From Apteryx mantelli (taxonomy: Eukaryota > Chordata > Aves > Apterygiformes > Apterygidae), in NCBI RefSeq assembly GCF_036417845.1, contig NW_027118693.1, forward strand, positions 3,420,001-3,484,000: 64,000 nucleotides of DNA, written 5' to 3'. Positions 12,397 to 22,908 of the stretch are shown here, piece after piece; position 1 is the stretch's first letter; every line of letters starts with the position of its first letter. The notes under the pieces were generated by a model. That model was not told the origin of the DNA and searched no databases. It saw nothing but the letters and a program-made list of their open reading frames with translations. A program made the position numbers and the translations under genes.

Positions 12397-12849
12397 CTCC
12401 ACCCCTTGACTGACAGAGATGTGGTACTGGTGCCACCAGCGTGCGGACAAGGTTCAGACTTGCCTTTCTGGTATTAGCCTAACTAAACAGCTAAGATGTA
12501 CAAGCAACTAAATCATAGCGAATATACATACATACAGTAAATTATAACCTGTATGAACACAAAAGTGATCAGCCCAGAAGACCAGGAGCATAATGCATTT
12601 TCCCCATAGTCCTTAATTTGACAGCCCTGATGACAGTCGCTGCCAGGGGGTGTCCCACACTGATTCTTTGGACTTTACATTGTGTAGTCCTTGAAGTAGG
12701 CTCTTTATCTTGTGGATGTTGGGTTTGATGCGCTCACCACAGTTCTGTCGGTGTCCCAACTGCCATCAGCATACAGGATTAGGATGGAGAGCAGCAATGT
12801 CGCGGCTCCATCCGGCATATTCATCAGGTCACGGTTGTCTGAGCGAGAG

Positions 12850-13284
12850 TCTCCTAGAGGGGAAATAGACTGGGACACTTTCCCCTTTAATTAGTCCCGG
12901 GTGGGTGTCTCCTGGCCCATCAGCAATAATTTTCCCTTCCGGCTGTTCAGATTTAGCCAGATCATGCACCCACACAGCACGCCCTGTAGACTCAAAACCA
13001 CCTGGTTGCTGGGCTGCAAGGAATCTGTTCCCTGGATAGTGGGGACCCCTATCTGCTCACATATCAGTTGGGCTGTTTGGTCTCCCTGTGTACATCGCAG
13101 GGGTTGGGATCAGGTGTAATGGATCGCAACCTTCACCTCCTCAAGGTGGTTTGAGTAGATGACTCCTGCCTTGATGCCCCCCCCTCCTGGAGAGCTAAAC
13201 TAGTACAGGGCACCACGTGACCCTAATACCCTTGAGGTATGGTGATGGCCAACATCAAACTCACAAGATGACGGCTTTCCGATT
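12850..13284 (-). pseudogene. Disrupted C-terminal end of ERV-L-like integrase
   Basis: Below the long integrase frame, minus-strand reading continues in broken frames, with coherent peptide stretches between about 13120 and 12850. These include a VWVHDL-like segment and a VPVYFPSRRL-like segment, as expected for the small C-terminal DNA-binding fold of a retroviral integrase. Stops and frame changes interrupt it. The remaining bases down to 12397 show nothing recognisable. Confidence 0.4.
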
Positions 13285-14214
13285 CTAGGGTTCTTTCTTT
13301 GTGCGACAGTCGCAGACCCAAGCCTGCACTGCAGGGCACGGCTTGCCTGGGTAGGCAGGCTCGGGGGTGCAGCCGTTGCACTCTAAGCACACGCGGCCCC
13401 TCCTTGGATTCCCCCTGGACATGAGCATATGGGGTAGAGGCACGCGCTGGGCGGTCATTGAGGCAGGCAGTTGCCTGACAAATGTTTTGCTCCAACCTGT
13501 GAGGGTACCAGGAGGGGACAGTTTGCACAGCTGCTCTTTGAGCAGCCCGTTCATTCGCTCTATCAATCCTGCCCCTTGCGGATGGCAGGGTATGTGATAT
13601 GTCCAGGCTATTCCTCTCTCTCCAGCCCAATTTTGAATGTCATTCCCTGTGAAATGAGTGCCCTGATCACTTTGGACTTCCACCTGGGAGCCATATAACC
13701 CTATCAAGCCTTCTAATGCCTTAATGCTGTGAGCCTGGGTAGCTGCGGCGCAGGAGTGGGTGTACAATAGACCAGAGCAGGTATCTACAGAGCTCAGGAC
13801 ATATCTGTGCCACTGGCTCTCCGGTAAAGGTCCAATATAATCAATTTGCCAGACATAGAAAGGCTTTTGTCCTCTGTGGCTATAATGCTTTTTGGTGTGC
13901 AACCACTGTGGAGCTGAGCGGGTACAAGGGGGGCAACGCTGCCTGGCCTGTTTTTGTGCCGCTGGCAGCTGCCCCTCTGTGCACGCTGCTGGCAGGGCAG
14001 TGGGTGTCGCGGGTCCCCCACTGCACTCTCCGGGCTGCTCACCGTGCTCACCCACCCCCGGGGGCTGCGTGCGCTGCTCAGGCTGCAGCTGCAGCCACCG
14101 CTGGAGCAGCTCTGCACTGGGCTTTCTGTCCACCTCCCCCCATGGCACGCCAGCTTGCAGCAGGTCTTGGGACATAGTGCCACGACTCACCCTTTCTTTC
14201 TTTTTCACGTCCAC
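13285..14214 (-). pseudogene. Gag-like/integrase fusion frame of ERV-L-like remnant
   Basis: This open frame of 309 residues is a relic protein. Residues 1-90 are Pro/Gln-rich and gag-like. A Cx2C pair (C94, C97) is what remains of the integrase zinc finger. The catalytic core follows: D125 in WQID, D183 in QSDQGTHFTG, and E219 in GLIER. D183 and E219 are separated by exactly 35 residues, the retroviral DD(35)E spacing. The frame is open through the core, so the catalytic triad is still written in the DNA, but protease, reverse transcriptase and RNase H are absent and gag runs almost directly into integrase. The frame is offset from the gag frame upstream, indicating a frameshift near 14.2 kb. 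Confidence 0.8.
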
Positions 14215-14929
14215 ACTTTCCCAACTTCCTATCTCTGCTAACGGAGGACACCTCTGCTAACTGAGATGGAAGCGCTGCAACTTCCCCCACCATACCTGCC
14301 CCCCCACCAATCACAGGTAGCACCATTGCTTTAAGATGGGGTGGGGCAGTTTGCAGCATCCTAGTCCAGATGGTTTTGCTCATGGGGATCTGATCTGGTC
14401 TGGTAAACTCAGAGGAGTAAATTCCAGACAGCATTCCTAATTGCCGCAGTTGGTTTATTCCTGCTGCGATAGCAGTCCACCTGGTGAGCCTGTCATCGAT
14501 GTCCACAGCAGTCAGCCAGGTTCACCGCACCATGCTCAGCACCCACTCCATTAAGGAGGGGGAAATGTTTTGGTTTTGCTGCTGCAGGGCGCGGAGGGTG
14601 TTGCGCAGCCTGGCAACCTGGCACAAAGCCCCTGTCTTATCAAGTTCCCCTCTAATAAAATAAACCACATCTGACCCAGCATCCCACAACCTTAACAGCC
14701 ACTCTAGTAACCCTTCACGGGGCTGCTGCCTGTAGCGCCCCTGCTTATCCTGCAGCTCCGATGCTTTAAAATCACTAGTAGTTGTGGTTCCCTTCAAGCT
14801 GACTGCATGCAGTCTGGTAAACCACTGCTCTGCCACTGGCCGGGCAGCTGCCTCCCCCTCATGCTCCGGGTCTGACTCCAAACCAGGGAGGTCGTCACAG
14901 TCCCAGATATTGCCATCCCAAATATTCAT
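14215..14929 (-). pseudogene. Gag-like region of ERV-L-like remnant
   Basis: Two minus-strand frames, 14929-14522 and 14506 downward, are in the same phase and separated by a single stop near 14523-14525. Together they read as one charged, Leu- and Gln-rich protein with no transmembrane segment. Position and composition fit retroviral gag upstream of integrase. I see no zinc knuckle. Assignment rests on context rather than on a diagnostic motif. Confidence 0.5.
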
Positions 14930-16529
14930 TCACCACTTCTAATTTTTCAAATATACTTCAGAAAGGAAACAGATGGGTCTTTTCTAAAGTAGTCATAAAT
15001 GCACTCTGTAGTACTGAATACACCCTTTTTGACAAAAAGAAATGAAAAATGGAAAGGCTACATCTCTGATTACTATGGTATACTAACCAAAGTTAGTGTA
15101 AGTCTGTACTACTTTTAGAATGACAGCGTATGAAGCAAAAAAAAAAAACAAAATAAACCATGCATTTCTCTTTAATGGTAACTCCTTTATACAACTAAAA
15201 CTGGAGACCATAAAAACAAGCACTCAGAAGTACCATCTTCTGCATCTGAAATATAGTCTATCTAAGAAAGAAAACACATGGAAGCTAATATCAAAGGTAA
15301 TTCACAGGTGGTGGGAAATGCAAAGAGCAACAAAATACATTTTAGTGTTTACAGAATGCTTTGTCTTTTTTTTTTTTTTTTTTTTTAACATATATTCTCC
15401 ATGATTTCCAGCCCGTATTTGATTTGGGCCTTCCTGTCCTGTGAGCTGATGCTTAACCAAAGATAGAAGACATTCCAGATGTCTTGTGAAACACATATAA
15501 ATATGCAGCTTAAATGATTTAGATCATAACAGGTCACCTTTCAGGAAGGGTTCCTTGGAGGAGTTTATTGAAGATAACCTTCTGAGATCTGTCAAATCCC
15601 AAGTTTTCTTAGACGAGAGGCATAGCAGTTGCCTCTCTCCCCTGTTAATAAAGGCTTATTGGGGGGTACTAGCAATAAACATGATTGCTGTGGACACTCT
15701 TTTCTTCTAATATGGCAGTATTCTAGAAACTCTTTGCTTGTAAGGCAGTAGTATCCCCCACTTAGCACTTAACCATCCAAGTAACTCCCCAGTGCAGTGA
15801 AATAAGGGGCTGGGGGGGCGGGGTGGGCAGACAGGGTCCTGATCTCTCCCTGCCAAAGGGCTCCCTCCTTGGGCATCTCTGCTGCAACCTGCACGCTGCG
15901 CACTGCCCTGGGCACCAACACAAGACAGCCAGGGGCTGACATCCAGGAGCAGACCACAGAGAACAGTCTTGACATGGTGAGATATTTTCCTCTAACATAG
16001 TTAACAAGGAAACGGTCTTGTCATGATGGAGCGCTCAGAGGAACTCTTGTGAGTGGCAATGCCACAGTCATTACCTTTCCAAATGGGCAAATAAGGAAAA
16101 CTTCCCAAGACAAAGTATTTCTTCAGGAAAGAATTGGCCTCTTACAACCACTTCTCCCAGATGCGCATACTACAGTGAGTGAGGTTGCAAGGCCTCAGAG
16201 CTTATTACTGAGCTGAAAACAAAGCAAATCCCAACATTGCTTTTGGACCCTGAAAATACTTGCCTGATGCTCAAGCACTTTCCTTAAGTCAGCAAGAAAT
16301 ACTTGTAGGGTCATAGCTGAGGATCAGCTTGCAAAGTTGAAGCGGTTTTATGCAGATAACTCTGCAAGGCCCCCCAGAGTTATGGTCCTCACCTTTGCAC
16401 ATGCTCCTCTCTTCTCTGAGGGAGTTGTTTCTAACATGGCAGGTCAGCTGTCCATCTCAGCTGAGCACATTTCGCAATGTGTCACTAGGTTGGCTGAGGC
16501 CTGCAGTTTGTGAAACTCTTGCCAGGATC
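14930..16529. other. Intergenic, no gene recognised
   Basis: AT-rich sequence that includes a 21-base T run at 15366-15386 and a short A run near 15139. GC content rises after 15.8 kb. Overlapping open frames at 15760-16010 on the minus strand show no family features. Confidence 0.5.
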
Positions 16530-17260
16530 TCCTGCCAGGATGACCTAACTAAACCCCCAGGTTCAGCTGCTCAGAGACAAGTAGCACCACCAGCACCCAA
16601 GCCATGGGCCTGCTGCTGGTCTATCAGCTGCTAAGGCAGGAGTGACCTTGCATGCACATGCCCCAGCCAGGAGCCTGCTGCTAGCCTATTGGAGGCTGAG
16701 ACAGAAGTGACCTCCCAAGCAAGAACACAAACCTTCTCCATCAGAGAAGCTGAAAGGCCATCAGCAGCCGTGTGGGCTTGGGAGATGATTGTAAGATGAT
16801 CTCCTCTGGCTGAGCAGCTGATAGGCCAGCACTTGGCTAATGCTTGGGGCAATTGGTTGTGAGGTCACTTCTGCCTGAGGACCTGATAGGCACCAAGAGG
16901 CACAGGGCTGGGATGTTGATGGTGAGGTCATTTAGAACTGAGCGGCTGAGAGGCCAGAAACAGTTGCACGGCTTGGATGGTGACTGTGAGATCACTTCTA
17001 TCTCCGCCGCTGACAGGCCAGCAGCAGGCACATGGCTCACATGGTGACTGTGAGGTCATTTCTGAGTATGTGACTGGATGGAAGCAAGAGCGTGCTGATG
17101 TCATTTCCCTAAGAGAAGGAGAAAGATGAGCAGCAGGCCCCTTGGCTTGGCAGGTGCTTATGAGGTCCATTGTGTCTGGTCAGCTGAAAGGCCAGCGGGA
17201 GGCTGATGGGTGGGGACATTTTTGTGAGATCAGTTGTGTTTCAGGAGCTCATAGGCCATG
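16530..17260. repeat. Decayed satellite array, period about 64 bp, with orientation switch
   Basis: A GTGAGGTCAC-type box recurs at about 16858, 16922, 16985, 17050, 17096, 17160 and 17224, mostly 63-65 bases apart, each time followed by a CTGATAGGCC-like block. Both blocks match the reverse complement of the 65-bp satellite that fills 36549-64000. The first part of the array (boxes at about 16541, 16642 and 16707, reading TGACCT) is instead in the plus orientation of that satellite. The switch falls near 16.78 kb. Monomers differ widely from each other, so this is an old, unhomogenised relative. Confidence 0.75.
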
Positions 17261-17357
17261 AGAAATTCCAGAAGAAGAGCCCATGTGGCATGGGAGCAAG
17301 CCAGGAGGAGAAAACCCATGCCCTGTGATCGGTGGCAAAAATGCTGTGATCGGTGGC

Positions 17358-17600
17358 ACAAGGTCCAATGGTGGCCAGTTACTAGCAACATCCCTCGGTG
17401 ATCAACGCCTAGGGCAACGCTCTCTAACTTCTACATTAATGCCATAGGATGGAGCACACTCTCAGCACGTTTGTAGACAATGCGCAATTGAGGGGAGCCC
17501 CAGAGCAACCTCGTCCAGTTCCCTCTGCTTTGAGCGTGGGGTGGGACTAGGTGACCTCCCGAGGTCTCATCCACCCTAAGTGCTGTGATTCTGTGAATCT
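17358..17600 (+). mobile_element. CR1 LINE fragment with internal deletion
   Basis: The left part carries the CR1 ORF2 phrase around GTGGCCAGTTACTAGCAACA and the segment up to GCACACTCTCAGCACGTTTG. It then jumps to the CR1 3' end (GTGACCTCCCGAGGTCTCAT near 17550), finishing with GTGATTCTGTGAATCT. The intervening reverse-transcriptase C-terminus is missing. Just upstream, TGATCGGTGGCA is duplicated at about 17317 and 17346. Confidence 0.8.
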
Positions 17601-20600
17601 TTCCTGGGAGATCTCGGTAAAGGCAGCATAGGCAGAGGAAGAAGAAAGGACAGAGAGGCAGAAGAAGAGATAGGAAATATGTCAGTTTAAAAATAGTACT
17701 TCCTCAGAACAAAGTTTCTCCATTCAGAGTGTTGGGAAGAAAGGTCTCGGCATGACTGACTGTACCTGCATATATATATGCAAACACAGGGAGCAAATAC
17801 TATAATTCATGCACATGGTCTTGCCACTAAAAAAGAAAGAAAAGCTTCATTAGAACTGAAAAAAATATCTGAACTTCTGGAAAGGAATATATAATTTCTT
17901 TTCCATTTTTGTATGGAGACATTTTTTGGATAGGTTTTCAGGCCTTTATTCCTTTGCCCACATAGAGGGGCTATTGCTGCCCGAAATGCCCAGGGGTACC
18001 TGTGTTCCCACGTAGTGCTGGGAAATGTGACCCAGGGCCTGCAGGAACCTTTCTGAAGCATTAGCTGGTCACCAAGAGAAGTCTCTCAAGACCTCTCAGG
18101 AAGAAACCTTCTTTCTCTCCCTTGACTAAAAGGGAAGTCCAGACAACTGCATTAGACAGAGACAGCTGCACTGAAGGGCTCTGGCATCGGGTGAGACCTG
18201 TCTCATCCCTGTTGTCACCTCAAATGGAGTTGCACTTCATTTACTGTGCAGGGAATGCAAAGGGAGTGCACCTCGATGTTTAGGGACTCCTTTAAGACAT
18301 CACCACAACACAGGTGTGCTGAGATTTGTGCAAATGTGGCCATCCAAAAACAGAGTGTTTCATTGAAGCTGGTTGCCCTGCTTCCCCCTATCAGTCGAGA
18401 GAGCTCGACACCTCAGAGCAGGAATGTCTCTGCCCAAAGAGTGAGGAGTTGCATGGACTGTCCCAGGCAGGGAGTGGTTTGGGCCACTAAGCTCTGTGCG
18501 AGACATAAAAGTATTTCTTTTTAATGGTGTGGGCCTGATTACAGCAAAAATGTTTAGAAAATGTCAATAAAAATGAAACAAGAAAGAAATTTTAAAAAGG
18601 ATGTAAACAAGGAAATGTTTAGTCACACTTTTCAGTTTTTAACATTCTTTGTTCTTATAGCCCTCCTTGATTATGTTTTTGTTGTTGTTGTTGTTGCTGG
18701 TGGTGTATTTTGTTTCTTAATATACTGGTCTTTAGAGGTGATTTTGGTGGTCTTTGTTAAGGAAAGTGATTTTCAGAATTGGGGTGGGATGCTGTCACAG
18801 GGTCATGGACGTCTGGTGCCATTGTAGGTGCCCTGGTCCCCCCTGCCCAGCCTCCTTCTGCAGCCCTGAGGGGCTCTGGTGTCCCACAGGTCCCCCGTGA
18901 GAGTTGCCAGGCCCAGGCAGGTACCTCAGAGACACCGGGGCCTCTCCAAGTGCTGCTGGGTGTTTTTTGGGTAGACACCTGAGCCAGGCCTGGAAAGGTG
19001 AAGAACTGTTTTCAACATCCAAAAAATGTGAACACACTTTCATCAGCAAAAAATGATTGACTAATGTCAATGTCAATGTTTTCCCATGATGAAATAGTGG
19101 AAATTTTCAGGAAGAGTATTAATCTCAGGAGAAGAAATGTTGATCTGTCCCTCTCAACCTGCATTACCACTGCTCTGTCCGTTATGCTGTGGATGTGGTC
19201 TTAGTAATCTCTCACATATTTGCACATGTCCTGATTCAACTGATCATTTCTAAAGGCATCTTTGCATCAGACTGTCTGGACTTAGGCACTTTCCATAGCT
19301 GCCCAGTTTTCCTCCTCCCCCCTTTACTCTTTAGCCATTCAGATACCTCTCAACTCTCTGGTTGCTGCTCTGAGCTTCAGAGGGTCTGAGGCTTGCCTCG
19401 TCTTTCAGGAGTCGTATTGTCTCTTTAGCCAACTCCTTAGTTGTGTTTCCATCTCTCCTTTCCTATCCATCTGTCAAAAACATCTCAGGGAAAGTTTTTC
19501 TTGTGGAAAGTTGACCTTACTGGAGGCAGCTTGGCCTTAACATATAGTTGGGGAGTGTATTTTATATTTTATTAAATTCTGTCACCTGTTGTATTTGTTT
19601 ATTTGCAGTTAAGAAAAATCCTCCTGTGTCTACAACTATTTCTCTAAGGAAAGCAGGTGGGAATCAGTACATAGGAGCTGTAGCATTCAGCTACAGACTT
19701 GGGTGGAAAAGGTGCGCTCTAAGCCCCCAGTGGCTGATGAGGGAAATGGCAGGGCTGGGGAGGTGAGGAGGAAGGCTGTCCGTAAACGTCTCACATGAAG
19801 GATGCTGCTTTTCCTACATGTCCAGACTTCCTTAGGGAAAATGAATTCCCTTCTTGTCCCTGGCCACGTGTCCTGCCCAGTTAAGAGATGGGAATGGGGG
19901 CTTCCAGAGTGAGACATTGCCACCTCTCTTAGAAAAGCACCCTCTGATGTGACAAATTGCAATGCTGGAATGGGTCTCCCTTCAGCATTTAGAGAGAGAC
20001 AAAAGAAGATTATTTTAGTCTACCTCAGTGAATATTTCCCAGGAGGAGGGAGTACAAAGGACAAATTAAGTCACATCTTCAGCTGGGCCGCTGTTCCCAA
20101 GGGGGGCCAGGCTCCTGGGACAGAGGGAGCTCCTGGCAACCTGGCAGCACTGCTGAGAGACAGCTGCGTGCAGGAGCAGCTCTTCTGCAAAGAGCAGCAG
20201 GGCTCCAGGCACTACCTGCAGGTGCCAAGATGAGATGAAGAAGATGAGCAAGATGAGTGAGACAGAAGTTCAAGGCAATCAGGAGTGGGTAGACGGCTGA
20301 GAGCTCACTGGAGGAGAAATCTTCACAGCCCCTAACACAGTAAGTCTCTGGCTGCAGGGCAATGCAGCTGAGGCATCCTGAGGTTTTCTCTAAAGCTAGC
20401 ACATCCCATGGCTGATAGGGTCTGTCAGGATGGGTATCCCATTCCCTCTTGTGTGGGGCAGGAGATGCTTTAGAGCAGGGATTCCCAGCCACTCTGTCAG
20501 AGGGAAACGGCGTCCTGCTACCTTCTCCCAGGGATGCTGCAGGAGTGTGAAGCAGAGGTGTGCACACAGGTCTGCTCAGGGCTGTAATTCAGAGCAGTGT

Positions 20601-21930
20601 CTCTGCATCCCAGAGTGCTGTGTGTCCGGGACAGTGACTCTGCCTCCTGCAAGGGTCAGCACTCAGCCTGCCCACGGTGCTGTGGGGAGAAGTTCTGGGT
20701 GGGATGACTGACCACCAGCAGGACATGTTCATTCTCCTGTTGAGAGGGTGCTGCATGGGTCAGGGCTGCTCTCAGCTCCGGCTCACCCTGAGAACATTTC
20801 TGGAGGTGGCTTTCCAAAAGGAAGGTCAAGACAGGGATACCTGAAAGGGAAGGAGCTGTCATGAGTCTCTGCTTTCAGTGTTATTCTCTTTGTTGGGATG
20901 AAATGTTAGTGGAGCTGTTAGGCTTAAACAGGGGCTTGAGATTCCAAAATAGTGACAGTGAGAGAGGAACAGTTCTGGGAGGAACTCAAGAAATCCCTTC
21001 ATGCACCCCTCAGCCTACAGACAGAACCAGCATCACCTTTGCAGCTTCATCAAGGTTTCTCTCAGATGCTCCTTAGCCCCTGCAAACACCGAGGTGCCCC
21101 TGGGCAGTGCCCTGCTCCCGGGAGGTTTCTGCAGGGCAGAGCTGAGCACCCAGCAGGTGGGATGGGGTCTGTGAGCACTGACATGACATGTGGGACAGAG
21201 AAAGAGCTCCCTGCAGGCACAGCTCCAGGCATAAGAGTCTCGTTCAAAGTGTGAGAGGAAACTACAAGCTCCAATGTCTCATCTCCTCTCCCAGCACAGC
21301 CCTCAAAAAACTCGATTCCTCTGCTCTCAGCAGTGTCATTTCTTTTTATAGTAACATGAGTGCAAATGTCCTCCGCCTCAGAGGTGCAAGCACAGGGCAG
21401 CTGGGAACAAGACTGATGGACACGCCAGCTCTCCTCGCTCTGCACTAAAGACAGAGTGAAGCCTTTGGCCTCTCAGGAATCACAGCTATTCACTCAAAGT
21501 GCAGCTGCAGTGCTGAGGATCTCTGTCTCCAAGAATCCTCCTCAGGGATGGCAGGGGAATCTAAAAGAAAACAAAAGAATCCTTAAAGCTATTGAAGAAC
21601 ACACATTGTTTAGAACGGAGAGTGAAGATGCTGAAAAGACCTTCAACATTATGAGTGGATGAAATCTGACTAAAACTGTGACTTTGAAAGTTTAGTCACC
21701 CGTGCTCCCATGTCCCCAGTGCTGTGGGTCAGGACTGCCTCCTCTGGAGCCCATGGGAAGAGGCCCCTGCTCCTCCCGGCAAACTCAGGCAGCACAGAGG
21801 GGAGCTCAAGCCATGGAGCTCAGTGACGGTCCTGGCAAGATGAGGAGAGATAATGTGTATGTTTTGGGGGGGGGGGAGGTTCTGCGCAAAAGTTTTGCTC
21901 ATACAAAACTGTCTCCTGTCTTCTCACTGT
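17601..21930. other. Intergenic upstream of the OR14-like gene
   Basis: No gene recognised. A GTT trinucleotide tract lies near 18679-18697, and dispersed-repeat copy 2 at 18790-18985. From 20.0 to 21.9 kb the DNA becomes more GC-rich and open frames on both strands overlap without family features. A run of G near 21866-21876 precedes the splice-acceptor-like site of the OR gene. Confidence 0.5.
18790..18985. repeat. Unclassified dispersed repeat, copy 2
   Basis: Partner of 9250-9430. The first 45 bases are alike (GGACGTCTGGTGCCATTG then GGTGCCCTGG), and the shared CTCCAA and GACACCTGAGCC ends follow. The middle is diverged. The family is unnamed. Confidence 0.35.
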
Positions 21931-21948
21931 CTCCTCTTCCTTGGATAG
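21925..21948 (+). other. Candidate 3' splice site of OR 5'UTR intron
   Basis: A pyrimidine tract (CTGTCTCCTCTTCC) leads to an AG at 21947-21948, 24 bases before the ATG at 21973. This fits the usual OR layout of an upstream untranslated exon joined to one coding exon. Confidence 0.5.
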
Positions 21949-21972
21949 TCCTCGTGGGCCCTGAGGGAGCAA

Positions 21973-22908
21973 ATGTCCAACAGCAGCTCCCCCACTGAGT
22001 TCCTCCTCCTGGCGTTTGCAGACACATGGCAGCTACAGCTCTTGCACTTCTTGCTCTTCCTGGGCATCTACCTGGCTGCCCTCCTGGGCAATGGCCTCAT
22101 CATTGCTGCTGTAGCCTGTGACCATCGCCTCCACACCCCCATGTACTTCTTCCTCCTCAACCTCTCCCTCCTTGACCTGGGCTCCATCTCCACCACTGTC
22201 CCCAAATCCATGGCCAATTCCCTGAGCAACACCAGGGCCACTTCCTACTCAGGATGTGCAGCCCAGATCTTTCTGCTTCTCTTTTTGTTCTCAGCAGAAA
22301 ATTATCTTCTCACAGTCATGGCCTATGATCGCTTTGTTGCCATCTGCAAACCCCTGCACTACGAGACCCTCATGGGCAGCAGAGCTTGTGTCAAAATGGC
22401 AGCAGCTGCCTGGGCCAGTGGTTTTCTCATTGCTGTTCTACACACTGGGAACACATTTTCCATACCACTCTGCCAAGGCAATGTCGTGGAGCAGTTCTTC
22501 TGTGAAATTCCCCAGATCCTCAAGTTCTCCTGCTCAGACTCCTACCTCAGGGAAGTTGGGCTTATTGTGCTTAGTGTTTGTTTAGGCTTTGGGTGTTTTG
22601 TTTTCATTCTTCTGTCCTATGTGCAGATCCTCACAGTCGTGCTGAGGATCCCCTCTGAGCAGGGACGGCACAAAGCCTTTTCCATGTGCCTCCCTCACCT
22701 GGCCGTAGTCTCCCTGTTTTTCAGCACTGTCGTGTTTGCCCATCTGAAGCCCCCTTCCATGTTATCCCCAACTCAGGATCTGGTGGTTGGAGTTCTCTAT
22801 GCGGTGATGCCTCCAACACTGAACCCGCTCCTCTACAGCTTGAGGAACAAGGAGCTCAAGGAGGCACTGAAGAAACTGATTCCACTGGGACAATGTCAGC
22901 ACCAGTAA
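21973..22908 (+). CDS. Olfactory receptor, OR14-like (gamma-c clade), intact
   Basis: This is an intact odorant GPCR of 311 residues. Seen in the sequence: NSS glycosylation site at 3-5, GN at 39-40, PMYFFL at 56-61, C95, TM3 motif MAYDRFVAIC at 116-125, loop cysteines C167, C177 and C187, KAFSMCLPH at 234-242, and PTLNPLLYSLRN at 281-292. The combination KPLHYETLMGSRAC after TM3, GNTFSIPLC in loop 2, and KAFSMCLPH is typical of the OR14 group, which is expanded in birds as the gamma-c clade. Family membership is my recognition by eye. The ATG at 21973 gives the standard OR N-terminus and sits just after a splice-acceptor-like AG. GC content is higher than in the first OR gene. Confidence 0.95.
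   Translation: MSNSSSPTEFLLLAFADTWQLQLLHFLLFLGIYLAALLGNGLIIAAVACDHRLHTPMYFFLLNLSLLDLGSISTTVPKSMANSLSNTRATSYSGCAAQIFLLLFLFSAENYLLTVMAYDRFVAICKPLHYETLMGSRACVKMAAAAWASGFLIAVLHTGNTFSIPLCQGNVVEQFFCEIPQILKFSCSDSYLREVGLIVLSVCLGFGCFVFILLSYVQILTVVLRIPSEQGRHKAFSMCLPHLAVVSLFFSTVVFAHLKPPSMLSPTQDLVVGVLYAVMPPTLNPLLYSLRNKELKEALKKLIPLGQCQHQ

Larger units (their letters stand above)
12397..14929 (-). mobile_element. ERV-L-like (class III) provirus remnant, internally deleted
   Basis: A minus-strand retroviral interior runs from gag-like sequence (14929) through integrase (to about 12850) to the candidate 3' LTR at 12396. Reverse transcriptase, RNase H and protease are not found between the gag-like and integrase parts. 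They have been lost by internal deletion. No 5' LTR is visible above 14929, where the sequence changes to AT-rich host-like DNA. No env is seen, in line with ERV-L elements, which lack env. The class assignment rests on the character of the integrase core. The element is inactive. Confidence 0.8.
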
